Source: UBA9300 sp964577305
Lineage (GTDB): Bacteria; Bacteroidota; Bacteroidia; Bacteroidales; VadinHA17
DNA length: 64,000 nt
Assembly (NCBI GenBank): GCA_964577305.1
Contig: CAZNYS010000003.1
Span: forward strand, 55,129-119,128
Reading direction: 5' to 3'
Below are positions 9,282-18,092 of the stretch, piece after piece. Under the pieces are notes generated by a model. That model had not been told where the DNA came from. It did not search any database and saw only the letters and a program-made list of their open reading frames with translations. Every line of letters begins with the position of its first letter. Position 1 is the first letter of the stretch. The position numbers and the translations under genes were made by a program.

Positions 9282-9713
9282 ATGGAAAATTTTGCTACAT
9301 ATGAAAGCAGGGTAGGGAAGATTGGCTCGGGAGCAAAAGAGATATTTTCTTTTGTCACCGATATGAGAAATTTCAGCAGGTTCCTCCCTGAACATACTAT
9401 AGAAAACTGGGAAGCATCTGTTGATGAGTGTTCATTTGAAGTATCACCTGTAGGTAAATCCAGAATTAAAATTGTCCGGAAAGACCCTCATGATACAGTT
9501 AAATACGCAGGATACGGGCTTAATAATACCGAGTTTTATCTCTGGGTACAGCTTAAAGAACTGAAGGAAGAAGATACCAGAGTTAAATTGACAATTAAGG
9601 CTGACCTTAATCCGGGACTGAAAATGATTGCCTCAAAGCCTATAAAAGAATTTCTTGATAAACTGGTAAGCGGAATGGAAGAATTTGAAGACTGGGCAAA
9701 TCTTAACCGGTAA
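9282..9713 (+). CDS. SRPBCC (START-like) family protein
   Basis: This 143-residue cytoplasmic protein fits the small START/polyketide cyclase-like (SRPBCC) fold: SRVGKIGSGAKEIFSFVTDM at the N-terminus, alternating beta strands, and a long C-terminal helix (IKEFLDKLVSGMEEFEDWA). Such proteins bind hydrophobic ligands, but no ligand or function can be assigned. It starts 7 bases after pyrE and is probably cotranscribed with it. Its last 11 bases overlap the 3' end of the convergent birA. Confidence 0.7.
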   Translation: MENFATYESRVGKIGSGAKEIFSFVTDMRNFSRFLPEHTIENWEASVDECSFEVSPVGKSRIKIVRKDPHDTVKYAGYGLNNTEFYLWVQLKELKEEDTRVKLTIKADLNPGLKMIASKPIKEFLDKLVSGMEEFEDWANLNR

Positions 9714-10452
9714 ACTCAATTTCCCTGAAACCATACACTATGGTATTCCCATTACCCTTGTCAATTTTAATACGGCCAAATCTGTCAACTCCCCTTATCC
9801 TGCCCCTGACCGGGCCTTCAGGAGTAATAAAATCGGACGCTACGTTGAGCCTGTACAACCTGCTCGTATATTGTTTATTGATATAATCCAACTGGCCCTC
9901 CCTGAGCCTGCTGTACCATTTATCACATGTTTTACAAAATTCAGCTAATATGTCCGCGATATCATATTCACGTTTATTTATGATATTCAATGAAATAGGG
10001 TTAGGTATTTCCGGTGGGTAATTAACCTGATTAATATTAATGCCTGCACCTACAATACAATTTTGTATCTTATTTCCTTCAAGTGAATTTTCAATAAGTA
10101 TGCCTGCAATTTTGTCATCTTTATGGTATATATCATTTGGCCATTTAATACTTATTGCATCAGAATAAGCATCAAGAAACCCGGCAATTGAAAGGGATAT
10201 AACTTTTGAAATCATGAACTGCTGGTCTGCTTCCAGGAAGCCAGGATAAAGTATTATGCTTACGGTTAGGTTTTTACCCGCTTCGCTTATCCATTCATTA
10301 CCCCTCTGTCCCTTGCCCTTGCATTGCTCACCTGCATAAATCACTGTACCTTCAACGACAGTTTTCCCTGCCAGCATTTCGGCCGCAAGTTCATTTGTTG
10401 ATGACACTTTTTCACGATATATGATGTTGGAGCCTATTAACATGGTAGTCAA
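9703..10452 (-). CDS. birA: Biotin--[acetyl-CoA-carboxylase] ligase
   Basis: BirA activates biotin with ATP and attaches it to the carboxyl carrier protein. The 249 residues contain the catalytic core: KGKGQRG (45-51) for biotinyl-AMP binding, KWPND (103-107) and KIAGILIE (114-121), with a C-terminal SH3-like domain (about 205-249). There is no N-terminal winged helix, so this is the monofunctional ligase and not a biotin-operon repressor, the usual form in Bacteroidota. It is transcribed divergently from rsfS, 156 bases away, and its 3' end overlaps the SRPBCC gene by 11 bases. Confidence 0.95.
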   Translation of the reverse strand: MTTMLIGSNIIYREKVSSTNELAAEMLAGKTVVEGTVIYAGEQCKGKGQRGNEWISEAGKNLTVSIILYPGFLEADQQFMISKVISLSIAGFLDAYSDAISIKWPNDIYHKDDKIAGILIENSLEGNKIQNCIVGAGININQVNYPPEIPNPISLNIINKREYDIADILAEFCKTCDKWYSRLREGQLDYINKQYTSRLYRLNVASDFITPEGPVRGRIRGVDRFGRIKIDKGNGNTIVYGFREIEFTG

Positions 10453-10542
10453 GCCATTACATTTAATTAAAGCACTTCTTTCATTGCTTCTGCCATATTT
10501 ACCGAGTCTGGCATTGAAATTGTAAAACTTATGATGCTATAA

Positions 10543-10550
10543 CAAAAGTA
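10543..10550 (-). promoter_or_regulatory. Candidate birA promoter -7 element
   Basis: On the minus strand the sequence reads TACTTTTG, matching TAnnTTTG, about 90 bases upstream of the birA start. No strong -33 element accompanies it. Confidence 0.35.
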
Positions 10551-10608
10551 AAAATAATGTTCGTATTTTTACTGGCGAAAATAATGTAATAAACAGAATC
10601 TGAGATTA

Positions 10609-10977
10609 ATGACAGAAAACAGTGACGAGGCATTACCACTGATTGAGAATATAAAAAAGGGGATCTTTGAAAAAAAGGGAGAAAGAGTTCTTAAACTTGA
10701 TTTCAGGTCTTTGGAGAATTCAGTATGTGATTACTTCATAATATGCCATGGGAATTCAGTAACGCAGGTAGATTCAATAACAGAATCAGTAGAGTTACAA
10801 GTGAAGAAAAACACTGGCGAGCATCCCCATCACAGGGAAGGCCTTGAAAACTGCATGTGGGTTTTACTGGATTATGGTGATGTGGTTGTACATATATTCC
10901 AGGAGCAATACAGGGATTTTTATAATCTGGAATCACTTTGGGCCGATGCAGTTATTGATGAGTTAAGGGATAATTAA
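10609..10977 (+). CDS. rsfS: Ribosomal silencing factor RsfS (Iojap/YbeB family)
   Basis: RsfS binds ribosomal protein L14 and blocks subunit joining when nutrients are scarce. The 122-residue protein shows the family core: LDFRSLENSVCDYFIICHGNS, then VDSITESVE, GLENCMWVLLDYGDVVVHIF and YYNLE-like FYNLESLWADA. It lies 14 bases before ftsH and heads a run that reaches fprA. The pairing rsfS-ftsH-cdsA-psd is, as I recall, common in Bacteroidota. Confidence 0.95.
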   Translation: MTENSDEALPLIENIKKGIFEKKGERVLKLDFRSLENSVCDYFIICHGNSVTQVDSITESVELQVKKNTGEHPHHREGLENCMWVLLDYGDVVVHIFQEQYRDFYNLESLWADAVIDELRDN

Positions 10978-10991
10978 AATTAAGGGTTGAG

Positions 10992-13094
10992 ATGACTGAT
11001 AAAAACAGGGGAGATCAAAATACAAATAAACAGGGTGGTAGTTCTGGAAAGAACGATAAACCCAGGATAAATCCAACATGGATATATCTTGCTATAGGAA
11101 TAGGGCTTATAGCTATTAATTTTATGTTTGGGGGTAAGAAAGTTGAGAATGTGGAGCAATGGGGTGATATTGAAAAAATGATAGAAAATAAGGATGTCCG
11201 CAAAATTGTAGTTATTAACAAGGAATACGCGGAAATCTATCTTACAGACCAGGCTATTGAATCAGGGAGATACCCTGATATTTCAGGATCCGGTGGCTTT
11301 AGTCTCGGGGGTCCATCTCCAAATTGCACATATCATTTTCCTTCGGTTGAGCTGTTTGAGTCACGGCTTAACGAGATACAGGAACAATATAATTATGCTG
11401 AATCAGAATGGTTACATCCCAGCTATGAAACAAGGAAGAATTATTTTGGGGAGATCCTGGGCTGGATATTACCCATGCTCATTATTCTGGCCATATGGTT
11501 GTTTATCTTCCGGCGTATGGCAGGTGGCGGAGGTTCCGGTGGAGGGGCAGGGAGTATTTTCTCAGTAGGAAAGTCAAAGGCAAAAATATTCGATAGGGAA
11601 TCCAATGTAAAAATTGATTTCAGTGATGTAGCTGGCCTTGAAGAAGCCAAAACAGAAGTTAAAGAAGTAGTAGATTTTCTTAAGAACCCCAAGAAATATA
11701 CTGCCCTGGGAGGTAAAATTCCGAAGGGAGCCCTGTTGATAGGCCCTCCCGGAACGGGAAAAACCCTTCTGGCAAAGGCTGTTGCAGGTGAAGCGAATGT
11801 ACCATTCTTCTCTATTTCAGGTTCTGACTTTGTGGAGATGTTTGTTGGTGTTGGTGCTTCAAGGGTACGTGACCTGTTTAAACAGGCCAAAGAAAAAGCA
11901 CCATGTATTGTATTTATAGATGAGATAGATGCAGTAGGAAGGGCAAGAGGCAGGAATCCGAGCTTTGGAGCTAATGACGAACGTGAAAATACACTTAACC
12001 AACTGCTTACAGAAATGGATGGCTTCGATAGTAATATCGGTGTCATAATTCTTGCAGCTACAAACAGGGCTGATGTACTCGACAGGGCTCTGATGAGGGC
12101 CGGCAGGTTCGACAGGCAGATACATGTTGAATTGCCAGACCTTAACGAAAGAAGAGAGATATTCAAGGTACACCTGCAACCTATAAAGCTTCCTAAATCT
12201 TTTGATATAGATTTCCTGGCAAAGCAAACACCTGGCTTCTCAGGTGCTGATATAGCAAATGTGTGTAATGAAGCAGCCCTGATAGCCGCACGCAAAAACA
12301 AGAAAGTGGTCGGCAAACAGGACTTCCTTGATGCCGTGGATCGTATAATCGGAGGGCTGGAAAGAAAAAACAAGATTATATCGCAGGAAGAGAAAACAAC
12401 AATAGCATACCATGAGGCAGGCCATGCTACTGTAAGCTGGCTGCTAGAACATGCAAGTCCTCTTGTGAAAGTCACAATAATACCACGTGGCCGTGCCCTT
12501 GGTGCAGCCTGGTACCTTCCGGAAGAAAGGCAGCTTACCACAACAGAACAAATACTTGATGAAATAGCATATGCACTCGGGGGCAGGGCAGCAGAAGAAT
12601 TGGTGTTTAAAAAAATATCAACAGGAGCACTTAATGACCTTGAAAAAGTTACTAAGCAGGCTTACGCGATGGTTACATACTTTGGTATGAGTGATGAAGT
12701 GGGTAACATAAGTTTCTATGATTCTTCAGGTCAGAACGAATACGGTTTTACTAAACCCTATAGTGAAAAAACTGCAGAGTTAATTGATAAAGAGGCTAAA
12801 CGTATTGTTGATGAGGCATATCAGAGAGCTCTTGATGTGTTGAAAAAGAATAGAAAAGGCCTTGAAACCCTGGCTTCTCAACTCCTTGAAAAAGAGGTTA
12901 TATTCAGTGAAGACCTGGAAAAGATATTCGGGAAGAAAAAGGGTAACAGGCCGGCAATAGAAGAATCCGGAAGACCTGCAAGAAAAAGACCATCAAAGAA
13001 GAACTCATTAAAAGAGAAGGCTGAGGAGAATAACGATGAGCTTATTAATAATGCAGAAGACACTTATACAGGTGAATCAGGTGAAAAGACCTAG
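10992..13094 (+). CDS. ftsH: ATP-dependent zinc metalloprotease FtsH
   Basis: FtsH is a membrane-anchored AAA+ protease that removes damaged or unassembled membrane proteins. Two membrane segments (about 30-47 and 154-174) flank a periplasmic domain. The AAA+ module carries Walker A GPPGTGKT (251-258), Walker B IVFIDEID and the second region of homology (ATNRADVLDRALMRAGRFDR). The zinc site HEAGH is at 474-478, with the third ligand in the downstream LNDLEK segment. The C-terminus has a highly charged tail of about 60 residues, so the 700-residue total is slightly longer than E. coli FtsH. It follows rsfS by 14 bases. Confidence 0.98.
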   Translation: MTDKNRGDQNTNKQGGSSGKNDKPRINPTWIYLAIGIGLIAINFMFGGKKVENVEQWGDIEKMIENKDVRKIVVINKEYAEIYLTDQAIESGRYPDISGSGGFSLGGPSPNCTYHFPSVELFESRLNEIQEQYNYAESEWLHPSYETRKNYFGEILGWILPMLIILAIWLFIFRRMAGGGGSGGGAGSIFSVGKSKAKIFDRESNVKIDFSDVAGLEEAKTEVKEVVDFLKNPKKYTALGGKIPKGALLIGPPGTGKTLLAKAVAGEANVPFFSISGSDFVEMFVGVGASRVRDLFKQAKEKAPCIVFIDEIDAVGRARGRNPSFGANDERENTLNQLLTEMDGFDSNIGVIILAATNRADVLDRALMRAGRFDRQIHVELPDLNERREIFKVHLQPIKLPKSFDIDFLAKQTPGFSGADIANVCNEAALIAARKNKKVVGKQDFLDAVDRIIGGLERKNKIISQEEKTTIAYHEAGHATVSWLLEHASPLVKVTIIPRGRALGAAWYLPEERQLTTTEQILDEIAYALGGRAAEELVFKKISTGALNDLEKVTKQAYAMVTYFGMSDEVGNISFYDSSGQNEYGFTKPYSEKTAELIDKEAKRIVDEAYQRALDVLKKNRKGLETLASQLLEKEVIFSEDLEKIFGKKKGNRPAIEESGRPARKRPSKKNSLKEKAEENNDELINNAEDTYTGESGEKT

Positions 13095-13135
13095 GCTGAA
13101 AATGCCCGTTCAGGTAAGTAGCCAACACTGCATAT

Positions 13136-13333
13136 ATGGAAAGGAACTGGGTTAAGATATATGAATCAAATAATGAAACAAGAATAGAAATGGCCCGCCA
13201 AATGCTTGAGGATAATAATATTGATAGTGTAATTATAAACAAAAAGGACAGATCTTACGGTTTTGGTGAATTTGAACTCTATTGCATGCGCGATTATGTA
13301 ATACGGGCAAAACTATTGATAAAAGAACTCTGA
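13136..13333 (+). CDS. DUF2007-like small protein
   Basis: This 65-residue protein (MERNWVKIYESNNETRIEMA, then RQMLEDNNIDSVIINKKD) matches the small DUF2007 family, sometimes called putative prokaryotic signal transducing proteins; the fold is ferredoxin-like and no biochemical function is established. It lies 41 bases after ftsH, and its stop codon is only 2 bases before the proposed TTG start of cdsA, so the two are probably coupled. The ATG at 13136 is the only sensible start. Confidence 0.75.
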   Translation: MERNWVKIYESNNETRIEMARQMLEDNNIDSVIINKKDRSYGFGEFELYCMRDYVIRAKLLIKEL

Positions 13334-13335
13334 TC

Positions 13336-14178
13336 TTGAGAAACTTATCCAAACGAACATTAACAGGGATTTTCTTAATAATTATTGTACTGGGTGGGAT
13401 CTGGCTGCACCTGATCTCCTGTTTGTTAATAGGTGGATTAGTGCTGATTGGCTCAATTTATGAATATTATAAACTCGTTTCCACAACAGGAACAGTCCCT
13501 CAGAAACCAGCAGGGATAATAACAGCAATAACTATATATATAATTTCGATATTTGTGGCAGCAGGCCTGCTGGATAGTATATTTTATCTTATTGTCGTGG
13601 CCGAGTTAATGTTAATAATAATTGCTGAGCTGTTCAGGAAGCAGGATAAACCTTTTGATGCTATTGCCCAGACAGTTTTTGGCATAGTTCTTATCTCTGT
13701 TCCATTTTCTCTTTTCCCTTTCATGACTTTTGGTTTTCAGGGGCCCGGAACAATTCTGCCAGGCAGTATTTCTGATTTCTCACCAGGGTTGTTGCTGGGT
13801 ATATTAATACTGTCGTGGAGCTTCGACATAGGGGCCTACCTGTTTGGATCATGGTTTGGAAAACATAAGCTTCTGGAAAGGATATCCCCGGAAAAATCAT
13901 GGGAGGGTTTTTTCTTCGGATTAGTAATTACAGCTTTAATTGCATGGCCGGTATCCTTATGGATTCAGACCCCTGATACTAAAGGATGGATAATAATAGG
14001 TATAATAATAGCAGTAACAGGTACCATGGGAGACCTGGCAGAGTCGATGCTTAAGAGAAGTGTGGGAGTAAAAGATTCCGGGTCCTTGCTACCCGGTCAT
14101 GGGGGAATACTCGACAGGTTTGACAGCCTGATCCTGTGTCTCCCTTTTGTGTTCATCTATATTATCCTTTTTGGCTGA
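13336..14178 (+). CDS. cdsA: Phosphatidate cytidylyltransferase
   Basis: CdsA makes CDP-diacylglycerol from phosphatidic acid and CTP in the inner membrane, the branch point of phospholipid synthesis. The family signature is clear: WSFDIGAYLFG, SPEKSWEG and, near the C-terminus, GDLAESMLKRSVGVKDSG followed by LPGHGGILDRFDS. About seven to eight membrane segments are visible. No ATG is available near the conserved N-terminus (RNLSKRTLTGIFLI), so the TTG at 13336, two bases after the DUF2007 stop, is taken as the start; this gives 280 residues, a normal length. The gene precedes psd, which acts two steps later. Confidence 0.95.
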   Translation: MRNLSKRTLTGIFLIIIVLGGIWLHLISCLLIGGLVLIGSIYEYYKLVSTTGTVPQKPAGIITAITIYIISIFVAAGLLDSIFYLIVVAELMLIIIAELFRKQDKPFDAIAQTVFGIVLISVPFSLFPFMTFGFQGPGTILPGSISDFSPGLLLGILILSWSFDIGAYLFGSWFGKHKLLERISPEKSWEGFFFGLVITALIAWPVSLWIQTPDTKGWIIIGIIIAVTGTMGDLAESMLKRSVGVKDSGSLLPGHGGILDRFDSLILCLPFVFIYIILFG

Positions 14179-14207
14179 TTTATGCTATATGATTAGTTTT
14201 GTACTCC

Positions 14208-14870
14208 ATGAAGATTCACAGGGAAGGATATAAGTTGATATTATACAGTTCTGCTGCCCTGGCAGTACTGAATGTCATTATTATATACTTCTTCATAGAT
14301 ATAAAGGCTGTCTGGATTACCCTACTGTCTCTATCAGTACTAATTACCGGCTTCAATTTATTCTTTTTCAGGAAACCCGAAAGGAAAATAGAGGAAGAGG
14401 CCGGAAAAATACTTGTTGCTGCAGATGGTAAAGTAGTGGCCATTGAGGAAGTGGAAGAGAATGAATACTTCGGGGATAGAAGACTGCAGGTATCAGTTTT
14501 TATGACACTGTTTAATGTGCATAGTAACACATATCCCGTATCTGGTACAATTAAGTATATTAAATATCAACCTGGCCGTTATTTTATTGCAAGTCTTCCA
14601 AAATCATCGGTTTATAATGAAAGAACAAGTGTGGTAATAGAAACTGAAGAAGGACTTGAGATAATGATACGGCAAATAGCAGGATTTGTAGCGCGAAGGA
14701 TTGTTACATATTCAAAGCCCGGATTAAAAGTTAAACAGGGTGAGGAACTGGGATTTATCAAATTCGGTTCCAGAGTCGATATTTTCCTGCCACCCGGCAC
14801 AAAACTGAATATCGATTTGCGAGATTCAGTACATGCTAACAGGGATATACTTGCGGAAATAAAATATTAA
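14208..14870 (+). CDS. psd: Phosphatidylserine decarboxylase (short, PSD-A-like)
   Basis: Psd decarboxylates phosphatidylserine to phosphatidylethanolamine. The 220-residue protein has two N-terminal membrane segments followed by the catalytic domain. The self-cleavage site that generates the pyruvoyl group is the Gly-Ser in GFIKFGSRVDIFLP near the C-terminus. FMTLFNVHSNTYPVSG is also typical of the family. The start is the ATG at 14208 (MKIHREGYKL). It lies 29 bases after cdsA and belongs to the same run; the enzyme for the intermediate step, pssA, is 6 kb downstream on the other strand. Confidence 0.94.
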   Translation: MKIHREGYKLILYSSAALAVLNVIIIYFFIDIKAVWITLLSLSVLITGFNLFFFRKPERKIEEEAGKILVAADGKVVAIEEVEENEYFGDRRLQVSVFMTLFNVHSNTYPVSGTIKYIKYQPGRYFIASLPKSSVYNERTSVVIETEEGLEIMIRQIAGFVARRIVTYSKPGLKVKQGEELGFIKFGSRVDIFLPPGTKLNIDLRDSVHANRDILAEIKY

Positions 14871-14892
14871 AAACATTAATTCATATCAAGAA

Positions 14893-16119
14893 ATGAAAAT
14901 AACTGAGAAAAAGGAAGATAATGAGGTAATTGAAATAACAAAGGATGTCAGCTGGATAGGAATACTTGATTATGATATTGTTACTTTCGATATAGTAATG
15001 GAAACAGAGTATGGAACAACCTACAATTCCTATTTCATTAATGCTGACAGGAAAGCCATTATCGAAACTGCAAAGGAGAAATTTGCCGGGACCTATATCG
15101 ATAAATTAAAACAGGTTGCTGATCCTTCTGAAATCGAATATATCATTTTCAATCACACTGAACCAGATCATTCAGGTTCACTGAAGCATGTGCTGGAGCT
15201 TGCTCCTGAAGCAACCGTGGTTGGAAGCGGGAATGCCATAAGATATCTTAACGATATGTTCGATTTTACTTTTAAGAGCATGGTAGTAAAGGATGGTGAC
15301 AAGCTCGACCTGGGGAATAAGACCCTGAGGTTTATTTCTGCTCCTAATTTGCACTGGCCTGATACAATGTATACATACCTTGAGGAAGATAAACTGCTCT
15401 TTACCTGTGATTCATTTGGTGAGCATTATTGTGATGACCGCCTTTTTGATGACCTTCTGGATGATTTCAATGATGCTTTCAAATACTATTTTGATGTTAT
15501 ACTTAAGCCTTACAGCAGGTTTATGCTCAAGGCTATTGATAAAATACGCCCACTCGAAATTAGCGCAATATTACCTGGGCATGGCGCTGTGCTGCGCTCA
15601 TACTGGAAAAAATATGTTGAACTGAGTGAAAAATATGCGCGTGAATACCTTGATCTGACAATGGGTGAAGGGGGGAAGAGGGTACTTATAACCTATGTTT
15701 CAGCCTATGGCTATACAGGGGAAATGGCCAAAGCCATTGCCATGGGTATTGAAAGTGAAGGCAGTGCGCAGGTTAAGATTCTCGATATTGAGAATATAGA
15801 GCTTGGAGATCTTGAATCGGAAATAGTTAAAGCAGATGCCCTCCTTGTGGGATCTCCTACCATCAATCAGAACACCTTGCTGCAGGTTTACAAACTTTTT
15901 GCTGTTATAAACCCTCTCAGAGATAAGGGTAAACTGGCAGCATCGTTTGGTTCATACGGATGGAGCGGGGAGGCGCCAGGCATTATTGCTGCTAACCTGA
16001 AAAACCTTAAACTGAAAGTGATGGAAGACAATGCAGCCTTTAAGTTCAGACCAGGGGAAGAAACAAGGTCCGAACTGGTTGCCTTTGGAAACCGCTTTGC
16101 CAGGGAACTGTCATCCTGA
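14893..16119 (+). CDS. fprA: Flavodiiron protein (FprA-type A flavoprotein)
   Basis: Flavodiiron proteins reduce O2 to water or NO to N2O in the cytoplasm of anaerobes. The first about 250 residues form the beta-lactamase-like diiron domain with the ligand pattern HTEPDH, followed by CDSFGEH and LPGHG. The C-terminal about 150 residues are a flavodoxin domain starting VLITYVSAYGYTGEMAKAI, whose T/S-rich loop binds FMN. The 408-residue length matches two-domain class A enzymes. The electron donor (usually rubredoxin) is not encoded nearby. Together with the cytochrome bd genes just downstream it indicates oxygen defence. Confidence 0.95.
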   Translation: MKITEKKEDNEVIEITKDVSWIGILDYDIVTFDIVMETEYGTTYNSYFINADRKAIIETAKEKFAGTYIDKLKQVADPSEIEYIIFNHTEPDHSGSLKHVLELAPEATVVGSGNAIRYLNDMFDFTFKSMVVKDGDKLDLGNKTLRFISAPNLHWPDTMYTYLEEDKLLFTCDSFGEHYCDDRLFDDLLDDFNDAFKYYFDVILKPYSRFMLKAIDKIRPLEISAILPGHGAVLRSYWKKYVELSEKYAREYLDLTMGEGGKRVLITYVSAYGYTGEMAKAIAMGIESEGSAQVKILDIENIELGDLESEIVKADALLVGSPTINQNTLLQVYKLFAVINPLRDKGKLAASFGSYGWSGEAPGIIAANLKNLKLKVMEDNAAFKFRPGEETRSELVAFGNRFARELSS

Positions 16120-16134
16120 TTTGTAAACAATAGC

Positions 16135-16149
16135 TGGAGCGAGGCTCCA
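16135..16149. repeat. Short hairpin after fprA
   Basis: TGGAGC-GAG-GCTCCA forms a 6-bp stem in the 176-base gap between fprA and the DUF4492 gene. It lacks a following T-run, so it is not a standard terminator; it may belong to an intergenic repeat. Confidence 0.35.
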
Positions 16150-16230
16150 AACTCGTACCCGGCTACAGCGCATAAAGTAAGACTTAGGGCAGGGTGGTTC
16201 ATTTATGCAAAATTATTTCACAGGGTGAAC

Positions 16231-16244
16231 TTTTATCTTTTGTC
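16231..16244 (+). repeat. 14-base intergenic motif TTTTATCTTTTGTC
   Basis: One exact copy lies 51 bases upstream of the DUF4492-cydAB operon. The same 14-mer occurs nearly four times in tandem at 49381-49433 upstream of the thiamine pyrophosphokinase gene. Confidence 0.6.
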
Positions 16245-16295
16245 TTTATTATCTTTAACACCTGAACCAACCCCCTTGCAGTAAATTTTATAAAT

Positions 16296-16535
16296 ATGGG
16301 GTTATTACGAAAGTCTGTTTATAATATTCTTCGATTCTATAGGGATGGTTTCAGAACTATGCCTGTCTGGGGTAAGAAGGTATGGTTGGTGATCCTTATC
16401 AAGCTCTTCATAATGTTTGCTGTTTTGAGAATTTTCTTTTTCCCCGATTTGCTGAGGAAGAATTTTGATACTGATGAAGAAAGGGGAGAGCATGTATTTG
16501 ATGAACTAATAATTAAAACTGATACAGATGATTGA
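16296..16535 (+). CDS. DUF4492 small membrane protein, cytochrome bd-associated
   Basis: The 79-residue protein has a basic N-terminal stretch (RKSVYNILRFYRDGFRTMPVWGKK), one hydrophobic segment (about 28-50) and an acidic C-terminus. This fits the DUF4492 family, which is typically found directly upstream of cydA in Bacteroidota and Campylobacterota. Its last 8 bases overlap the cydA start, so translation is coupled. An accessory or assembly role for the bd oxidase, analogous to CydX-type small subunits, is an inference from position and topology only. Confidence 0.75.
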   Translation: MGLLRKSVYNILRFYRDGFRTMPVWGKKVWLVILIKLFIMFAVLRIFFFPDLLRKNFDTDEERGEHVFDELIIKTDTDD

Positions 16536-18090
16536 GAATATCGACCTTTCTTTAGTCGATTGGTCAAGGGCCCAGTTTGCCCTTACAGCCATATACCACT
16601 GGCTGTTTGTTCCGTTAACCCTTGGTTTATCGTTTATCCTGGTGATAATTGAGACAAAATATGTACGAACAGGCTCTGAGAAATGGAAGAAGACTACGAA
16701 ATTCTGGATGAAATTATTCGGTATAAATTTCGCCATTGGCGTATCAACAGGCCTGATACTTGAATTTGAATTCGGTACCAACTGGTCAAATTATTCATGG
16801 TTTGTTGGTGATATTTTTGGTGCCCCCCTGGCAGTGGAGGGCATCATGGCTTTTTTCCTGGAATCGACATTTATTGCGGTAATGTTTTTTGGATGGGATA
16901 AGGTCAGCAAGCGTTTTCACCTTGCATCAACATGGCTGGTAGCTATTGGAGCTAACCTTTCAGCCTTATGGATCCTCGTTGCAAATGCATGGATGGAAAA
17001 CCCTGTTGGCATGATCTTTAATCCCGAGACGGCAAGACACGAGATGCTAAGCTTCTGGGAAGTATTGTTTAATCCCGTTGCTATGGATAAATTCTTTCAT
17101 ACAATAACTTCAGGTTTCGTACTGGCTTCTTTGTTTGTGACTGGTATAAGCGCATGGTTCCTTATCCGCAATCGTGAAAAGGAAATGGCCATAAGAAGCA
17201 TAAAGGTGGCTACAATATTTGGCACTTTTGCATCAGTTGTCATGATTTTTACCGGTGATACATCATCAAGGACCATTGCCAAAGTGCAGCCTGTAAAATT
17301 TGCAGCCATGGAAGCTTTATATGAAGGACAGACAGATGCAGGTCTAACGGTATTCGGTATCCTTACAGATAAAGATGGAGAAGGCGACCTGGATGAAAAG
17401 AATATTATTGCCCGGATAGAGATACCGGGGTTTCTGTCAGTTATGACAAATGGTGACAGGGACTCATTTGTTGCAGGTATAAAGGATTTAGTAAAAGGAA
17501 ATGAGGAGAAGGGTATTATGTCAGCATCAGAAAAAATAGAAAGGGGGAAAATAGCAAGAAAAATGCTACTTGAATATAAGGAGGCAAAAACACAGGGTGA
17601 TAATGAAAGGGTTTATGAATTAAAAACAAGATTTGAAGACAGCAACTTTCAGGAGGAATATTTCAGATATTTCGGGTATTCTTACCTTAACAATCCGGCT
17701 GATATTGTTCCTAATGTTCCGCTGGTTTTCTATAGTTTCCACGTTATGGTAGCCCTTGGCTTTCTTTTCCTCTTACTGCAGCTTCTTGCATGGTACTTCA
17801 CAGCCAATGGTTCAATAGGGAAAAGAAAAGTGTTTCAGTGGATGCTCTTATTCAGTATACCCCTACCTTACCTGGCCTCCGTTCTTGGCTGGCTGGTAAC
17901 TGAGATGGGCAGGCAACCATGGATAATACAGGACCGCATGCCTGTTGGCATTGCTGTATCAAGCCTGAGCGCTTCAACGGTACAAACTACTTTCTGGTTA
18001 TTTGCAGCTCTTTTTACAGCACTGCTGGTTGCAGAGGTGTCAATTATGACCAGGCAAATTAAAAACGGACCTAAAATAGAGGAGGAATAA
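16528..18090 (+). CDS. cydA: Cytochrome bd ubiquinol oxidase subunit I
   Basis: CydA is the haem-bearing subunit of the high-affinity quinol oxidase. Haem ligands can be placed at His24 (in AIYHW) and His191 (in KFFHTITSG), with the methionine ligand expected in FHVMVALG. The conserved acidic residues Glu104 and Glu112 (LAVEGIMAFFLES) and the GRQPW motif (EMGRQPWII) are present. The periplasmic Q-loop region (about 250-390) is well developed. The length of 520 is typical. It overlaps the DUF4492 gene upstream and is followed after 2 bases by cydB. No CydDC transporter genes are in the window. Confidence 0.97.
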   Translation: MIENIDLSLVDWSRAQFALTAIYHWLFVPLTLGLSFILVIIETKYVRTGSEKWKKTTKFWMKLFGINFAIGVSTGLILEFEFGTNWSNYSWFVGDIFGAPLAVEGIMAFFLESTFIAVMFFGWDKVSKRFHLASTWLVAIGANLSALWILVANAWMENPVGMIFNPETARHEMLSFWEVLFNPVAMDKFFHTITSGFVLASLFVTGISAWFLIRNREKEMAIRSIKVATIFGTFASVVMIFTGDTSSRTIAKVQPVKFAAMEALYEGQTDAGLTVFGILTDKDGEGDLDEKNIIARIEIPGFLSVMTNGDRDSFVAGIKDLVKGNEEKGIMSASEKIERGKIARKMLLEYKEAKTQGDNERVYELKTRFEDSNFQEEYFRYFGYSYLNNPADIVPNVPLVFYSFHVMVALGFLFLLLQLLAWYFTANGSIGKRKVFQWMLLFSIPLPYLASVLGWLVTEMGRQPWIIQDRMPVGIAVSSLSASTVQTTFWLFAALFTALLVAEVSIMTRQIKNGPKIEEE

Positions 18091-18092
18091 TT

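Noticed and set aside
11441..12541. Long open frame (366 codons) antisense to ftsH
   Set aside because: It mirrors the codon pattern of ftsH, has a serine- and proline-rich, protein-unlike composition, and no promoter or homologue was recognised.
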